This document shows positions 28,911-38,554 of a DNA stretch of 64,000 nt, in pieces. The notes under the pieces are model-generated. The model did not search any database. It saw only the letters and a list, made by a program, of their open reading frames with translations, and was not told the DNA's origin. Position 1 is the stretch's first letter, and the number at the start of each line of letters is the position of its first letter. Position numbers and translations under genes: made by a program. Source of the DNA: Ruminiclostridium josui JCM 17888 (GTDB taxonomy: Bacteria; Bacillota; Clostridia; Acetivibrionales; DSM-1351); contig NZ_JAGE01000001.1 of NCBI RefSeq assembly GCF_000526495.1, positions 2,136,501 to 2,200,500 on the forward strand, written 5' to 3'.

Positions 28911-28938
28911 GCACGGAAACAATTTAGGGGGGAAAATA

Positions 28939-29886
28939 ATGATTGAAATTCAGAATTTGACCAAAAGTTATGGTCAGATAAAGGCTGTAGACGATATAAG
29001 TTTTACAGTTGAGAAAGGTGAAGTACTTGGTTTCCTAGGACCTAACGGTGCGGGAAAATCAACTACCATGAATATCATTACTGGTTTTATACCTTCAACA
29101 GAAGGAACTGTAAAAGTTAACGGTTTTGATATTATGGAAAGTCCTGCGGAAGTAAAAAGAAGGATAGGCTATTTGCCTGAACTGCCGCCATTATATATGG
29201 ACATGACAGTATCAGAATATCTGAACTTTGCTGCAGATTTAAAAAATGTAAGTAAAAGGCAGAAAAAAAGCCAGATGACTGATATTATGGATTTGGTTAA
29301 ACTAACAGATGTTAGAGGCAGATTGATAAAAAATCTTTCAAAAGGATACAAGCAAAGGGTTGGCTTGGCTCAGGCACTTATGGGCAATCCTGAAGTGCTT
29401 ATTCTTGACGAACCTACAGTTGGTCTTGACCCAAAGCAGATAATAGAAATCAGAAAGCTGATAAAGGCTCTTGGAAAGCAGCATACCATAATATTGAGTT
29501 CACATATTCTGCCTGAAGTTAGTGCTGTTTGTGAAAGAGTTGTTATCATAAACAAAGGTAAAATAGCAGCGGTAGATACCCCTGAAAATCTTTCAAAGGG
29601 AATGGGTACTGTCAGCAAGATTTCTGCTACAATCGCCGGGCCTAAGAGTTCAATCATTGGATTTATCGAGGGAATTTACGGTATTAAATATGTAGAACCC
29701 CATATAGAAAAAGATAAGGATGTTGTTGAATACATTATTGAATCCGACAAAGAAGTTGACGTAAGACGTCCTCTTTTCTTTGCTATGGCTAAGGCGGGAT
29801 ACCCTATCATAGAGTTGAAATCACTTGATCTTACTCTTGAAGACATATTCCTGCAGCTTACCACACAGGAAAAGGAGGTTATATAA
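28939..29886 (+). CDS. ABC transporter ATP-binding protein (GldA-like)
   Basis: 315 residues from the ATG at 28939 (AGGGGGGA upstream); an earlier ATG at 28909 overlaps the promoter. Walker A is GPNGAGKST (about 35-43), the signature LSKGYKQRVGLAQAL, Walker B VLILDEPTVGLDP and the H-loop LSSHIL. A C-terminal extension of about 90 residues is typical of the CcmA/GldA-type drug or gliding ABC subfamily. It powers the permease encoded 3 bp downstream. Substrate unknown. Confidence 0.93.
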   Translation: MIEIQNLTKSYGQIKAVDDISFTVEKGEVLGFLGPNGAGKSTTMNIITGFIPSTEGTVKVNGFDIMESPAEVKRRIGYLPELPPLYMDMTVSEYLNFAADLKNVSKRQKKSQMTDIMDLVKLTDVRGRLIKNLSKGYKQRVGLAQALMGNPEVLILDEPTVGLDPKQIIEIRKLIKALGKQHTIILSSHILPEVSAVCERVVIINKGKIAAVDTPENLSKGMGTVSKISATIAGPKSSIIGFIEGIYGIKYVEPHIEKDKDVVEYIIESDKEVDVRRPLFFAMAKAGYPIIELKSLDLTLEDIFLQLTTQEKEVI

Positions 29887-29888
29887 TT

Positions 29889-30593
29889 ATGTTTTCTATA
29901 TTTAAAAAAGAATTCAAATCATATTTTACTTCGGCTACGGCTTACGTAATGATGGGCATGTTTGTTTTAGTTTCATCAATAATATTTTATATAAACCTTG
30001 TATCTCAGACTGCAGATTTTAGTTTTAACTTAAACTATATGTCTATAATACTTATAATTATAATTCCTATACTTACAATGAAGATTTTGGCTGAAGAAAG
30101 AAAGAGCGGTACGGAAGTAATGCTTATAACATCGCCTACCAGCTTGACCAATATTGTAGTTGGTAAATATCTTGCAGCTTTAAGTGTATTTTTAATAATG
30201 ACAGTTATTACGTTTATATACCCCATAGTTCTTGCCATTTTTGGAGAACCTGCTATGTCCGAAATAATCGGCGGATATATAGGATTTATACTCTTAGGAA
30301 CTTCATTCCTTGCATTTGGTTTATTTGCTTCATCATTAACCGAAAGTCAGATAGTGGCTGCAATAATAAGTGTAGTTGGTTTAGTACTTATGTGGCTGCT
30401 TCAAGGAATCGCTCCTGCACTTGGTGGAGTAACAGCTAAAGTGTTGAGCTGGTTCTCTCTGTTTTCAAGAACAGAAGATTTCTATGCCGGAATGCTTTCT
30501 CTTGCACCAATTGTGTACTACCTGAGTTTTTCGGCTATATTTGTATTTATTACAATTAGAATAATAGAAAAAAGACGTTGGAGTAAGGGGTGA
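29889..30593 (+). CDS. ABC-2 type permease (GldF-like)
   Basis: 234 residues with six predicted membrane helices, opening with FKKEFKSYFTSATAYVMMG, the usual start of GldF/YhaP-type ABC-2 permeases. Its TGA stop overlaps the start region of the next gene (GTG at 30590/30599), pointing to coupled translation. It partners the preceding ATPase and the following substrate-side proteins. Confidence 0.9.
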   Translation: MFSIFKKEFKSYFTSATAYVMMGMFVLVSSIIFYINLVSQTADFSFNLNYMSIILIIIIPILTMKILAEERKSGTEVMLITSPTSLTNIVVGKYLAALSVFLIMTVITFIYPIVLAIFGEPAMSEIIGGYIGFILLGTSFLAFGLFASSLTESQIVAAIISVVGLVLMWLLQGIAPALGGVTAKVLSWFSLFSRTEDFYAGMLSLAPIVYYLSFSAIFVFITIRIIEKRRWSKG

Positions 30594-30598
30594 TAAAA

Positions 30599-32020
30599 GT
30601 GGGGAAATTGAAATTTATGAATAAAAGGTCTCTTAAATATGGGACAAATTCCATAATTCTAGTTGTTGTTGTTGTTGCAATAGCAATTGTTATAAACCTG
30701 CTTGTGGGAATGGGTAATTTCAGAATGGATTTAACTGCTGATAAATTATACAGCTTAAGTGACCAAAGTAAGGACATTATAAAGAAAATTAAAAAAGAAG
30801 TTACAATATACGGGTTATTTGATAATGGTACTATTCCGGGTGGTTCAGAATACAGAGAAATTACAGATCTTGTTAATGAATATAAGAATTTGGGGATAAA
30901 GGTTAAATACGTTGACCCTGATAAGGATCCTGGAACAATAACATCCCTTGACCCACAAAAGACACTGGGCCTATCGAAGGGTGATTTTGTTGTAAAATCA
31001 GGCAATAAGGTAAAAAAATTAGAGGCACAAGAGCTTTATGGTATGTCCAATCAACAGTATGGAGGAAGAACCTACAGTGCAGAGCCTCTTATAACAGGAG
31101 CTATAAAGTTTGTTGCTTCTGATGTAACTCCTGTTGCGTATTTTGTTGAAGGCCATAATGAGCTTTCGTTGAAGGAAGATCTTAATCAAGTTTCAAAGAT
31201 ACTGCAAAGTAATAACCTTGAAGTAAAGAGTCTTTCATTGCTTACTGAGAAAAGTGTTCCAGATGATTGCCAACTGTTAGTATTTGCATCTCCTCAAAAG
31301 GATTTGACTGATGAAGAAAAAATAAAACTCGATGCATATATTAAAAAGAACGGTAAGGCTATATTCATGTTTGACTCTTTAGAATCCAGCGATAAGTTAA
31401 CTAACTTTGAAGAATCATTGAATTATTTTAACATAGGAATCAATTATGATAAGGTTAAGGAAAATGATTCAAACAGACACTTACCAAATGACGATTACGC
31501 ACTTATAGGCAGCTTGGAAGAAAATGAAATAAATCAGGCATTCTCAGGTGCAAATTACCCTGTATTTATGCCTGATTCAAGAAGTATCAGTATTTTGAAG
31601 AATCAAAAAGACTGGTTAACAAATACTCAACTTATCACAACCACAAATAAGGCTGAATCTACTGACATAGTGGGCGGAAAAACTAACAAGGGACCGTTTA
31701 ACTTAGCAGTAGCTGCAGAGATAAGCGGAGGCAGTAAGATATTGGTATTCGGTAATAGTAAATTCCTTAGTGACAGAGCTTTAGCAAGTCAGTACGGAAC
31801 TTACTTCCAGTACGGAACAAACTATTTCCTTACTACGGTAGTTAACTGGATGCAAGATAAAACCAACGAGCAGACTATATCTAGCAAAATAGTTACTCCA
31901 AAGATATTAACGGTAAATGAAAGCCAGACTAAGGTTCTTTCAATAGTTCTAATCGGTGTGGTTCCTCTGTTGATTCTTGGTAGTGGTTGGTTCGTTTGGT
32001 ACAGAAGGAGGCACTTGTAA
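30599..32020 (+). CDS. GldG-like ABC-associated membrane protein
   Basis: 473 residues from the GTG at 30599, placed 8 nt after AAGGGG; GTG 30590 and ATG 30617 are alternatives. A membrane helix near the N-terminus (about 16-37) is followed by an extracellular region (LTADKLYSLSDQSKDIIKKI is the typical GldG opening) and a second helix at about 445-465 before WYRRRHL. The external part resembles the ABC-transporter auxiliary/GldG fold (PVAYFVEGHNELSL, DCQLLVFASPQKDLTDEE). In Flavobacteria GldAFG is needed for gliding, yet similar operons occur in non-gliding bacteria. The function here is unknown. Confidence 0.85.
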   Translation: MGKLKFMNKRSLKYGTNSIILVVVVVAIAIVINLLVGMGNFRMDLTADKLYSLSDQSKDIIKKIKKEVTIYGLFDNGTIPGGSEYREITDLVNEYKNLGIKVKYVDPDKDPGTITSLDPQKTLGLSKGDFVVKSGNKVKKLEAQELYGMSNQQYGGRTYSAEPLITGAIKFVASDVTPVAYFVEGHNELSLKEDLNQVSKILQSNNLEVKSLSLLTEKSVPDDCQLLVFASPQKDLTDEEKIKLDAYIKKNGKAIFMFDSLESSDKLTNFEESLNYFNIGINYDKVKENDSNRHLPNDDYALIGSLEENEINQAFSGANYPVFMPDSRSISILKNQKDWLTNTQLITTTNKAESTDIVGGKTNKGPFNLAVAAEISGGSKILVFGNSKFLSDRALASQYGTYFQYGTNYFLTTVVNWMQDKTNEQTISSKIVTPKILTVNESQTKVLSIVLIGVVPLLILGSGWFVWYRRRHL

Positions 32021-32023
32021 TAT

Positions 32024-33448
32024 ATGAAGTTATATAGAAATGCAATTATATTAGTTGTAGTTCTGGGACTTCTTGTAGGAGCGTATTTTTTCATTAATTA
32101 CAAAAAATCCGGGACTACGGATCCAGCTAGCCAAACTACCGATACTGCAAAATCCATAAAAGTAATGGAAATGGATTCAGAAAAGATTACTTCAATTGAG
32201 TATTCAACTCCCCAAGGAAAGTTTTCTATAAAAAAGAAAGGCGACACTTGGGTAATGGATCCTGCATTTGAACTGGCATTAGATAAAAACACAGTAGACA
32301 ATACTATAAGCAGTCTGGCTGACGTAGAGGCAAATAAGATTGTTTCTGAAAATTCCGAGCGTTTATCAGATTTTGGACTTGATAAACCTTCTGTGGTTAA
32401 AGTAGTATTGTCTGATGGAACTTCAAAGGAACTTGAAGTTGGAAATAAATCACCTACAGGAGAAGACGTTTACGTTAAAGTAAAAGGTCAACCAAAGATA
32501 TATACTGTGGGTGGATATTATGAAGATATGATAAAAGTAACCAGAGGACATTTTGCATCAAAGCAAATACTTCCAGTAGAAGCAGTTGCTATAAAGAAAT
32601 TTGAATATAAAAAAGACGGGCAGGTACAGTATTCTATAGACATCGACTCTGAGGCAGATATGAAGATAGTAGCTCCTATAAAGGAAGAAGCTGATACAAC
32701 AAAGATTAGCCAGTTGGTAGAGAAAGTTGTACAGATGGAAATTAGAGATATTATTGAAGAAAAACCGGCTGATCTTGCCAAGTATGGTCTTGACGACCCT
32801 AGATATGAAGTTACTTATGCTGATAAAAAAACTTCTAAGACAGTTTTGCTAGGTGATAAGGTTGGGGCTGAAGCGGAAGCAAGTGATTTGTCTACCAATG
32901 GAAATGTTTTATATGCAAAGTTCTCCAATGCTAATATTGTATTCACTATAGATGTTTCTAATTTAACATTCCTTGATGTTAGTTTAAAGGACGTAATAAG
33001 CCCGTTTGTATGTATACCTAACATAAACGATGTTAGTAAGGTAGAATTAAGTATTGATGGTAAAACAACAGTTTCTGAGATACACACTGTTGAAGGTAAG
33101 AAGGAAGAGGAAAAGTTTAAGGTTGACGGTAAAGATGCAAACATGAAGGATAGTAACGACAAATCACTTTTCAAAGCCTTTTATCAGGCAATGATAGGTA
33201 TAACCTTTAACAAGTATCAAGCTGATCTTAAACCTCAAGGAACACCTGAAATTACTATCAAATACCATATGAAAAAGGATAATAAAGTAGTAACTGTTGA
33301 CTTTATTCCTAAGGATAGCAACTATTATTACGCAGTAAAAGATGGCGTCTATACAAATAGACTAGTTCTTAAAAACAAGTTTGATGAACCAGAAGGGGTA
33401 AGAGAAACTTTAAAAAATCTTCAAGAAGCCATAGCTAAAGCAAAATAA
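32024..33448 (+). CDS. DUF4340-containing anchored protein
   Basis: 474 residues, ATG after GGAGGC, three bases behind the GldG-like gene. One N-terminal membrane helix (6-23) is followed by an extracellular domain with repeated beta-alpha units. Two copies of the DUF4340 pattern are visible (LSDFGLDKPSVVKVVLSDGT and LAKYGLDDPRYEVTYADKKT), each followed by GNKSPTGEDVYVK or LGDKVGAEAEAS. DUF4340 proteins are regular companions of GldG-like ABC systems. Last gene of the four-gene operon; a terminator follows directly. Confidence 0.85.
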   Translation: MKLYRNAIILVVVLGLLVGAYFFINYKKSGTTDPASQTTDTAKSIKVMEMDSEKITSIEYSTPQGKFSIKKKGDTWVMDPAFELALDKNTVDNTISSLADVEANKIVSENSERLSDFGLDKPSVVKVVLSDGTSKELEVGNKSPTGEDVYVKVKGQPKIYTVGGYYEDMIKVTRGHFASKQILPVEAVAIKKFEYKKDGQVQYSIDIDSEADMKIVAPIKEEADTTKISQLVEKVVQMEIRDIIEEKPADLAKYGLDDPRYEVTYADKKTSKTVLLGDKVGAEAEASDLSTNGNVLYAKFSNANIVFTIDVSNLTFLDVSLKDVISPFVCIPNINDVSKVELSIDGKTTVSEIHTVEGKKEEEKFKVDGKDANMKDSNDKSLFKAFYQAMIGITFNKYQADLKPQGTPEITIKYHMKKDNKVVTVDFIPKDSNYYYAVKDGVYTNRLVLKNKFDEPEGVRETLKNLQEAIAKAK

Positions 33449-33462
33449 AATGTAATTTGCCA

Positions 33463-33517
33463 GGCAACTCCCACATAGAATTATATAAAAAATCTATGTT
33501 GGGGGTTGCTTTTTTTG
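33463..33517 (+). terminator. Terminator after the DUF4340 gene, overlapping the next start
   Basis: GCAACTCCCACATAGA pairs with TCTATGTTGGGGGTTGC (one bulge) and leads into T8. The T-run runs into the TTG taken as the start of the following membrane protein. Confidence 0.8.
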
Positions 33518-34585
33518 ATAAAAGGAGAAATATCTAATATACTCAAAGTTGCATTTTTATATATGGCAACAATAATAGGTGCAGGTTTTGCATCAGGTCA
33601 GGAAATTATACAATTCTTTTCAATTTATTATAAAGGAGGCTTTCTTGGCATAATTCTTGCAGGTGGACTCTTTTCAATAATAGGATACATAGTATTGAGC
33701 AAAGTTTATACCGAAAGAATAAGAAGCTACGATGAATTTCTATTTCCTATGATGGGCTATTTTCTGGGAAAGATAATGGAATTCATCGTAATGTTATTTA
33801 TGGCATGTGTTATGAGTGTAATGACCGCTGGACTTGGTAACATTCTCATGAATATTATAGACCTGGATTACAGAGTTTGTGTAATCATAGGAAGTGCAGT
33901 GTGCCTCATAGCGATTTTAACCAATATAAAAGGAATTGTGGTGCTAAGCTCATTTATATCCCCGGTGCTTATTGCAGGAATAATATTTGTAGGTTGCTAT
34001 ATACTTGTATCAAAGGATACTTCAGTATTCAATATATCCAGTAAATTCAGTGTTATAACAAACAACTGGGTATTTTCAGCTATATTATATGTCAGCTACA
34101 ACACAATACTGTCAACGGTACTCCTGACAGGAATGCTGCCATACTTGAAGTCAAAAAAAGTCAGTGCATGGGGAGGTGTACTGGGAGGAGGAATGTTAGG
34201 AGTTACTGCGTTAATTCTCAATTCTGCACTTTACTTTTTCTATCCTCACTCAATTACTTCGGAAATACCGGTATTAGGAATAATTCAAAATAATAGTAAG
34301 CTTTTATCGCAAATATACAGTGGAGTTCTAATATTAGCAATGTTCATATCAACAGTCACATCGGGATATTGTCTTGCAGACAGAATAAGCAAAAAAATGA
34401 AGCTTAATTACAAACTAGTAGCGGTAATACTATGTGTGATAACAGTACCTTTGACTTCTCTAGGATTTTCAAACCTTATATCAACCTTGTATCCTGTTTT
34501 TGGATATTTAGGATTATTTTTAATATTTGTAATAATATTCCAATATATAAGGGAAGCAATTACAAAAAGATATTCCAGAGGCTAA
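33515..34585 (+). CDS. YkvI-family membrane protein
   Basis: About 356 residues with ten or so hydrophobic helices. The opening VAFLYMATIIGAGFASGQEI (residues 11-30) is typical of the YkvI family in the APC transporter superfamily. The start is uncertain: TTG at 33515 has only the GGGGG of the terminator stem as ribosome site, while the good AAAGGAG at 33521 is followed by no ATG, GTG or TTG in frame. A non-standard ATA start at 33530 or 33539 is conceivable. The transported substrate is unknown. No neighbour explains it. Confidence 0.8.
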   Translation: MIKGEISNILKVAFLYMATIIGAGFASGQEIIQFFSIYYKGGFLGIILAGGLFSIIGYIVLSKVYTERIRSYDEFLFPMMGYFLGKIMEFIVMLFMACVMSVMTAGLGNILMNIIDLDYRVCVIIGSAVCLIAILTNIKGIVVLSSFISPVLIAGIIFVGCYILVSKDTSVFNISSKFSVITNNWVFSAILYVSYNTILSTVLLTGMLPYLKSKKVSAWGGVLGGGMLGVTALILNSALYFFYPHSITSEIPVLGIIQNNSKLLSQIYSGVLILAMFISTVTSGYCLADRISKKMKLNYKLVAVILCVITVPLTSLGFSNLISTLYPVFGYLGLFLIFVIIFQYIREAITKRYSRG

Positions 34586-34681
34586 CTATCTATTTGAACA
34601 AGGGAAACTGGATAAAATCATATTGATATGCTAAAATTCTGTTATAGCTTATAACTAAAGATGAAGTACGAGGTGAAATAT

Positions 34682-35878
34682 TTGAACACTAATCCAAACC
34701 CTGAGTCCAATGTCATAAAATTTAAAAAATCTGGTATTGTCAGTGTAATATCATTTTTATTACTTTTAGCTGCTATTTCTGTAACTGCTTTTATTGTTTA
34801 TTTAAAAAGCGAAGGCTACGATTTTTCAACAATGAGTGTAAAAGATGCGGTAGCCTATCTAAAAGATAAATCAAATGATAATGATACATCTTCAACTGAG
34901 ATTACATTTTCTCAGGATGGAAGTGTTGATTGTAAATTATATGACGGTTACACAGTAATACTATCACAAGACAGTATCAAATGGTATGACCGTAAAGGGA
35001 AACTTCTTCAGGAGAATGCACTTACTTTGGCAAGGCCGGTACTGCGTATTTCAGAAAAATATATGGTAGTAGCTGATATATCAGGTAGGGACATATTTTT
35101 TTACAAGGGCAAAAAGCAGCTTTGGTCGAAAAAACTTGACAATCAGATAATTAACTTGGATGTCAGTGATGATGGTTATTGTACTGTTGTAACACAGTCA
35201 AAGGAATTCAAATCTGCAGTTCAGGTTATAGACATTAACGGTTTGGAAACGTATACAAAACTATGTGCACAGGACATTGTAGTGTCTGCAAAATCCATTC
35301 ATGATGGTAATGACGTATTCATAAACAAATTAACTACAGACAGTGTTAAAACCGGGACCATACTGGAATTCAATAACATATATGACGAAAAGCCTTTTGC
35401 ATCATTAAACATTACAGATACAATTATTCCCTTGGTGTTTGAGCAAGGTGACAATGTAGTAGCAGTTGGACAAAATATGATTCTTTATTTGGACAAGCAG
35501 GGTAAGGAAGTATGGAAAAAAAATGCTGAATCCATTTTCTGTGTTGCACCCGAGATTGAAAAATACATAGTAGTTGCGGGCAAATTTTCAAACGAAGGGG
35601 AAATTTCCGGGCAGCAGATTGTTGTTTTAGACAAAGAAGGGAATACTCTATACAGTTTTGAGCAGCCGGAGAACATTATTGGAATGGATATATATGGAGG
35701 CAGACTGTTGCTTCGTACTCAAAGAAGTGTATATCTATACAGTGTAAAAGGTAAAAAACTTGGCCAGTATTCAGCTCGAAATGAATTGAAGGATGCTTAT
35801 CTTGTGGGAGATAATGAGGTCATTATTGTTGCGGGAGGCTCCATAGAAACTGTAAAGATAGATGAAAGTACGACTTAA
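34682..35878 (+). CDS. DUF5711 membrane-anchored beta-propeller-like protein
   Basis: 398 residues from the TTG at 34682, chosen because GAGGTGA lies just upstream; the ATG at 34661 has a poor site. One membrane helix (about 20-42) is followed by a Ser/Asp-rich stalk, then a repeating beta region built of short units with phrases such as KWYDRKGKLLQE, KQLWSKKLD, YLDKQGKEVWKKN and VLDKEGNTLYSF, as in PQQ/YVTN-type propellers. It matches DUF5711 in layout. Function unknown; possibly an envelope scaffold. It sits 21 bp before a cvpA-like gene and probably shares its transcript. Confidence 0.75.
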   Translation: MNTNPNPESNVIKFKKSGIVSVISFLLLLAAISVTAFIVYLKSEGYDFSTMSVKDAVAYLKDKSNDNDTSSTEITFSQDGSVDCKLYDGYTVILSQDSIKWYDRKGKLLQENALTLARPVLRISEKYMVVADISGRDIFFYKGKKQLWSKKLDNQIINLDVSDDGYCTVVTQSKEFKSAVQVIDINGLETYTKLCAQDIVVSAKSIHDGNDVFINKLTTDSVKTGTILEFNNIYDEKPFASLNITDTIIPLVFEQGDNVVAVGQNMILYLDKQGKEVWKKNAESIFCVAPEIEKYIVVAGKFSNEGEISGQQIVVLDKEGNTLYSFEQPENIIGMDIYGGRLLLRTQRSVYLYSVKGKKLGQYSARNELKDAYLVGDNEVIIVAGGSIETVKIDESTT

Positions 35879-35899
35879 TACACTAAGGAAGGAAACAGT

Positions 35900-36598
35900 A
35901 TGAACTGGGCAGATTTTGCAGTCTTAATTATTATAGCCGTATTTACTTTTATTGGATTAAAAAATGGTTTTCTTTATTCAGTATTCAGACTATTGTCATA
36001 CATTTTGTCTGTTATATTTGCAGTTAAATTCTATCCTGTCCTTTCAGAAATTCTTCAGAATACAGTCTTATATGAAAGTGTAAAAATGTCTGTAATAAGA
36101 GGATTAATGAAGCAGCAGGGGCAGACAGTATCTCATGCTGGAGACACAGTGGCACAAACAGTAGTTGACGGCTTAAAACTGCCGGGTTTTTTAAAAGATT
36201 CCATACTCGAACACGTTCAAAATAGTAATATATTTGACTTAACAGGAGTAATAAATGCTGTTGGCTCTGAAATAGCTTCACTTGTAATGAATATATTAAG
36301 TTTAATCTTAATTTATGTTATCATAAGGTTTGGACTCATATTTGCAAAGATTATAATAAAAACTATTGCCAGAGTTCCTGTATTCCGTCAGCTTGACAAA
36401 ACAGGAGGAATAGTGCTGGGTGCTGTAGAGGGAATACTTGCGGTTTATGTTATTTGTGCAGTTCTTGTACTGTTCAGTGCTTTTCCGAAATTCAGCTCAT
36501 CTATAGAGGAAATAGAAAAATCTATGTTTGCAGGGCATTTTTATGAAAATAATTTTATTGTTAGCTGGATATCACCAGAGGATATCCAGAAGAATTAA
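35900..36598 (+). CDS. CvpA-family membrane protein
   Basis: 232 residues, ATG after GGAAGGAA. Four membrane helices, with the family opening WADFAVLIIIAVFTFIGLKNG and a third/fourth helix region ending GGIVLGAVEGILAVYVICAV. CvpA was named for colicin V production in E. coli; in Firmicutes it is an envelope protein of unclear role. It is followed by a terminator at 36752. Confidence 0.85.
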   Translation: MNWADFAVLIIIAVFTFIGLKNGFLYSVFRLLSYILSVIFAVKFYPVLSEILQNTVLYESVKMSVIRGLMKQQGQTVSHAGDTVAQTVVDGLKLPGFLKDSILEHVQNSNIFDLTGVINAVGSEIASLVMNILSLILIYVIIRFGLIFAKIIIKTIARVPVFRQLDKTGGIVLGAVEGILAVYVICAVLVLFSAFPKFSSSIEEIEKSMFAGHFYENNFIVSWISPEDIQKN

Positions 36599-36658
36599 TG
36601 TTTTTTATTTAATACGCTACTTCAGTTAATGTTTTTTATTAAATTCGCGCTATCTTAT
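36599..36658 (+). repeat. Short direct repeat after the cvpA-like gene
   Basis: TTAATGTTTTTTATTTAAT and TTAATGTTTTTTATTAAAT occur about 30 bp apart, the first overlapping the stop codon. It looks like a local duplication; no function seen. Confidence 0.5.
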
Positions 36659-36751
36659 AGACACACTTCCATCTAAATAGTAGAATGATGTTACCTTAAA
36701 AAAACAGTTTCTTACAATATCATATTGTATTTTAATAATATAGCTGATACG

Positions 36752-36781
36752 CAGTCTTGGAATTTTTCCGGCTGTTTTTTG
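36752..36781 (+). terminator. Terminator or attenuator between the cvpA-like gene and ilvD
   Basis: CAGTC/GGCTG plus GGAA/TTCC stem with a two-base bulge, 3-nt loop, then T6. It lies just upstream of the proposed ilvD promoter, so it more likely ends the preceding operon than attenuates ilvD. Confidence 0.65.
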
Positions 36782-36795
36782 TATATTTATGCGTA

Positions 36796-36824
36796 TTGAG
36801 TAATAATATTCGAGACTTGATAAA
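36796..36824 (+). promoter_or_regulatory. Candidate sigma-A promoter of ilvD-ilvB
   Basis: TTGAGT (36796-36801), 17-nt spacer, GATAAA (36819-36824), 36 bp before ilvD. No T-box (AGGGTGGnACCGCG) and no clear CodY box (AATTTTCnGAAAATT) were found nearby. Confidence 0.5.
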
Positions 36825-36860
36825 AATATTGGATTGCTGTAGAGAAGAGGAGGCTTTGAT

Positions 36861-38519
36861 ATGAGAAGCGATGTAGTAAAAAAAGGTATAGAAAAAGCGC
36901 CCCATAGATCACTATTCAAGGCTATGGGTTATACCGATGAAGAACTGGAAAGACCGCTAATAGGAGTGGCAAATTCAAAAAGTGAAATAATACCTGGACA
37001 CATTCATCTAGATAAAATAACTGAAGCGGTAAAAGCCGGAATCAGAATGGCCGGCGGAACACCCATAGAATTTGGTGCAATAGGCGTGTGTGATGGAATA
37101 GCAATGGGACATACGGGAATGAAATATTCACTTGCAACCAGAGAACTAATCGCTGACTCATGTGAAGCAATGGGAAGGGCGCACAGTTTTGACGGAATGG
37201 TTTTCATTCCCAACTGTGATAAGATTGTACCGGGAATGCTTATGGCTGCTGCAAGAATAAATATTCCTTCTATAGTTATCAGCGGAGGGCCTATGCTTTC
37301 TCTTAACAGGGACGGAAAACAGCTTGACCTCAACAGTATGTTTGAGGCTGTTGGCTCATATAAAGCAGGTACAATGACAAAGGAAGAAGTGGATGATATT
37401 GAAAACCATGCATGTCCCGGTTGTGGTTCCTGTTCGGGAATGTTTACGGCAAACTCCATGAACTGCCTTACGGAAGTATTGGGAATGGGGCTTACTGGAA
37501 ACGGAACAATACCTGCTGTATATGCAGAGCGCATAAGACTGGCAAAGTACGCAGGAATGAAAATCATGGAACTTGTAGAAAAAGACATCAAGCCTTCTGA
37601 CATCCTCACAAATGAGGCTTTTGAAAATGCATTAACGGTGGATATGGCTCTTGGATGTTCAACAAACTCAGTGCTTCATCTCCCTGCCATTGCAAATGAA
37701 ATCGGCATAGAGATAAACCTTGACATTATTAACGAAATTAGCTCTAGAACTCCAAATTTGTGCAAGTTGGCTCCGGCAGGAAAATATCATATACAAGATT
37801 TATACAATGCAGGCGGCGTTCAGGCTGTCATGAGCGAATTGGCTAAGAAAGATTTGCTCCACCTAGACTTAATAACAGCTACAGGCAAAACAGTAAGAGA
37901 AAATATTCAAAATGCGAAAGTAAAGGATTATGAAATAGTAAAAAGTATAGATGCACCCTACAGTACTACTGGAGGGATAGCCGTATTAAGAGGTAATATT
38001 GCACCTGACGGAGCAGTTGTGAAAAAATCGGCTGTAGCTGAAGAAATGCTGGTTCATACAGGGCCTGCAAGAGTATTTGACAGCGAAGATGAAGCAATTA
38101 CGGCTATATATAACGGACAAATAAATAAAGGTGATGTCGTAATAATTCGCTATGAAGGACCCAAAGGTGGTCCGGGCATGAGAGAAATGTTGGGGCCTAC
38201 ATCAGCAATTGCGGGAATGGGGTTGGACAGTGATGTTGCACTAATCACAGACGGTAGGTTCTCTGGTGCATCCAGGGGAGCTTCAATCGGTCATGTATCA
38301 CCGGAAGCAATGGAAGGGGGCCCTATAGCACTTGTTCATGAAGGTGATATAGTGGACATTGATATACCTGCAGGACGTATTAATATTCGGGTATCCGATG
38401 AAGAGATGGCAAAGCGTAGAGAGGCATGGAAAACTCCAGAGCCAAAGATTACTACAGGGTATCTTGGAAGATATGCAAGGCTGGTTACATCAGCAAGTAC
38501 GGGAGCGGTACTTAAATAA
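36861..38519 (+). CDS. ilvD: Dihydroxy-acid dehydratase
   Basis: 552 residues, ATG after AGAGGAGGC. Fe-S enzyme that dehydrates dihydroxy-isovalerate and its homologue in valine, leucine and isoleucine synthesis. Cluster cysteines appear in [12 protein letters not shown] (C119) and [12 protein letters not shown] (C184-C190). At the third position, where [2Fe-2S] enzymes carry Cys, this protein reads EIIPGHIHL, as in the E. coli [4Fe-4S], oxygen-labile type. [19 protein letters not shown] is near the C-terminus. Only a few bases separate it from ilvB. Confidence 0.96.
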   Translation: MRSDVVKKGIEKAPHRSLFKAMGYTDEELERPLIGVANSKSEIIPGHIHLDKITEAVKAGIRMAGGTPIEFGAIGVCDGIAMGHTGMKYSLATRELIADSCEAMGRAHSFDGMVFIPNCDKIVPGMLMAAARINIPSIVISGGPMLSLNRDGKQLDLNSMFEAVGSYKAGTMTKEEVDDIENHACPGCGSCSGMFTANSMNCLTEVLGMGLTGNGTIPAVYAERIRLAKYAGMKIMELVEKDIKPSDILTNEAFENALTVDMALGCSTNSVLHLPAIANEIGIEINLDIINEISSRTPNLCKLAPAGKYHIQDLYNAGGVQAVMSELAKKDLLHLDLITATGKTVRENIQNAKVKDYEIVKSIDAPYSTTGGIAVLRGNIAPDGAVVKKSAVAEEMLVHTGPARVFDSEDEAITAIYNGQINKGDVVIIRYEGPKGGPGMREMLGPTSAIAGMGLDSDVALITDGRFSGASRGASIGHVSPEAMEGGPIALVHEGDIVDIDIPAGRINIRVSDEEMAKRREAWKTPEPKITTGYLGRYARLVTSASTGAVLK

Positions 38520-38554
38520 TTTTGGAATCAATAATGAATAAAAGGGAGAGTGAT

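Larger units (their letters stand above)
28627..28938. other. Intergenic region before the Gld-like ABC operon
   Basis: No gene in these 312 bases. They contain the ATPase terminator (28643-28689), the hairpin GCTAT-ATA-ATAGC near 28762, an inverted repeat at 28813-28831 and an extended -10 promoter at 28902-28910. Confidence 0.6.

Noticed and set aside
36599-36860. T-box or CodY control of ilvD
   Set aside because: Neither the T-box AGGGTGG core nor a CodY palindrome is present; only a weak terminator and a plain promoter were found.
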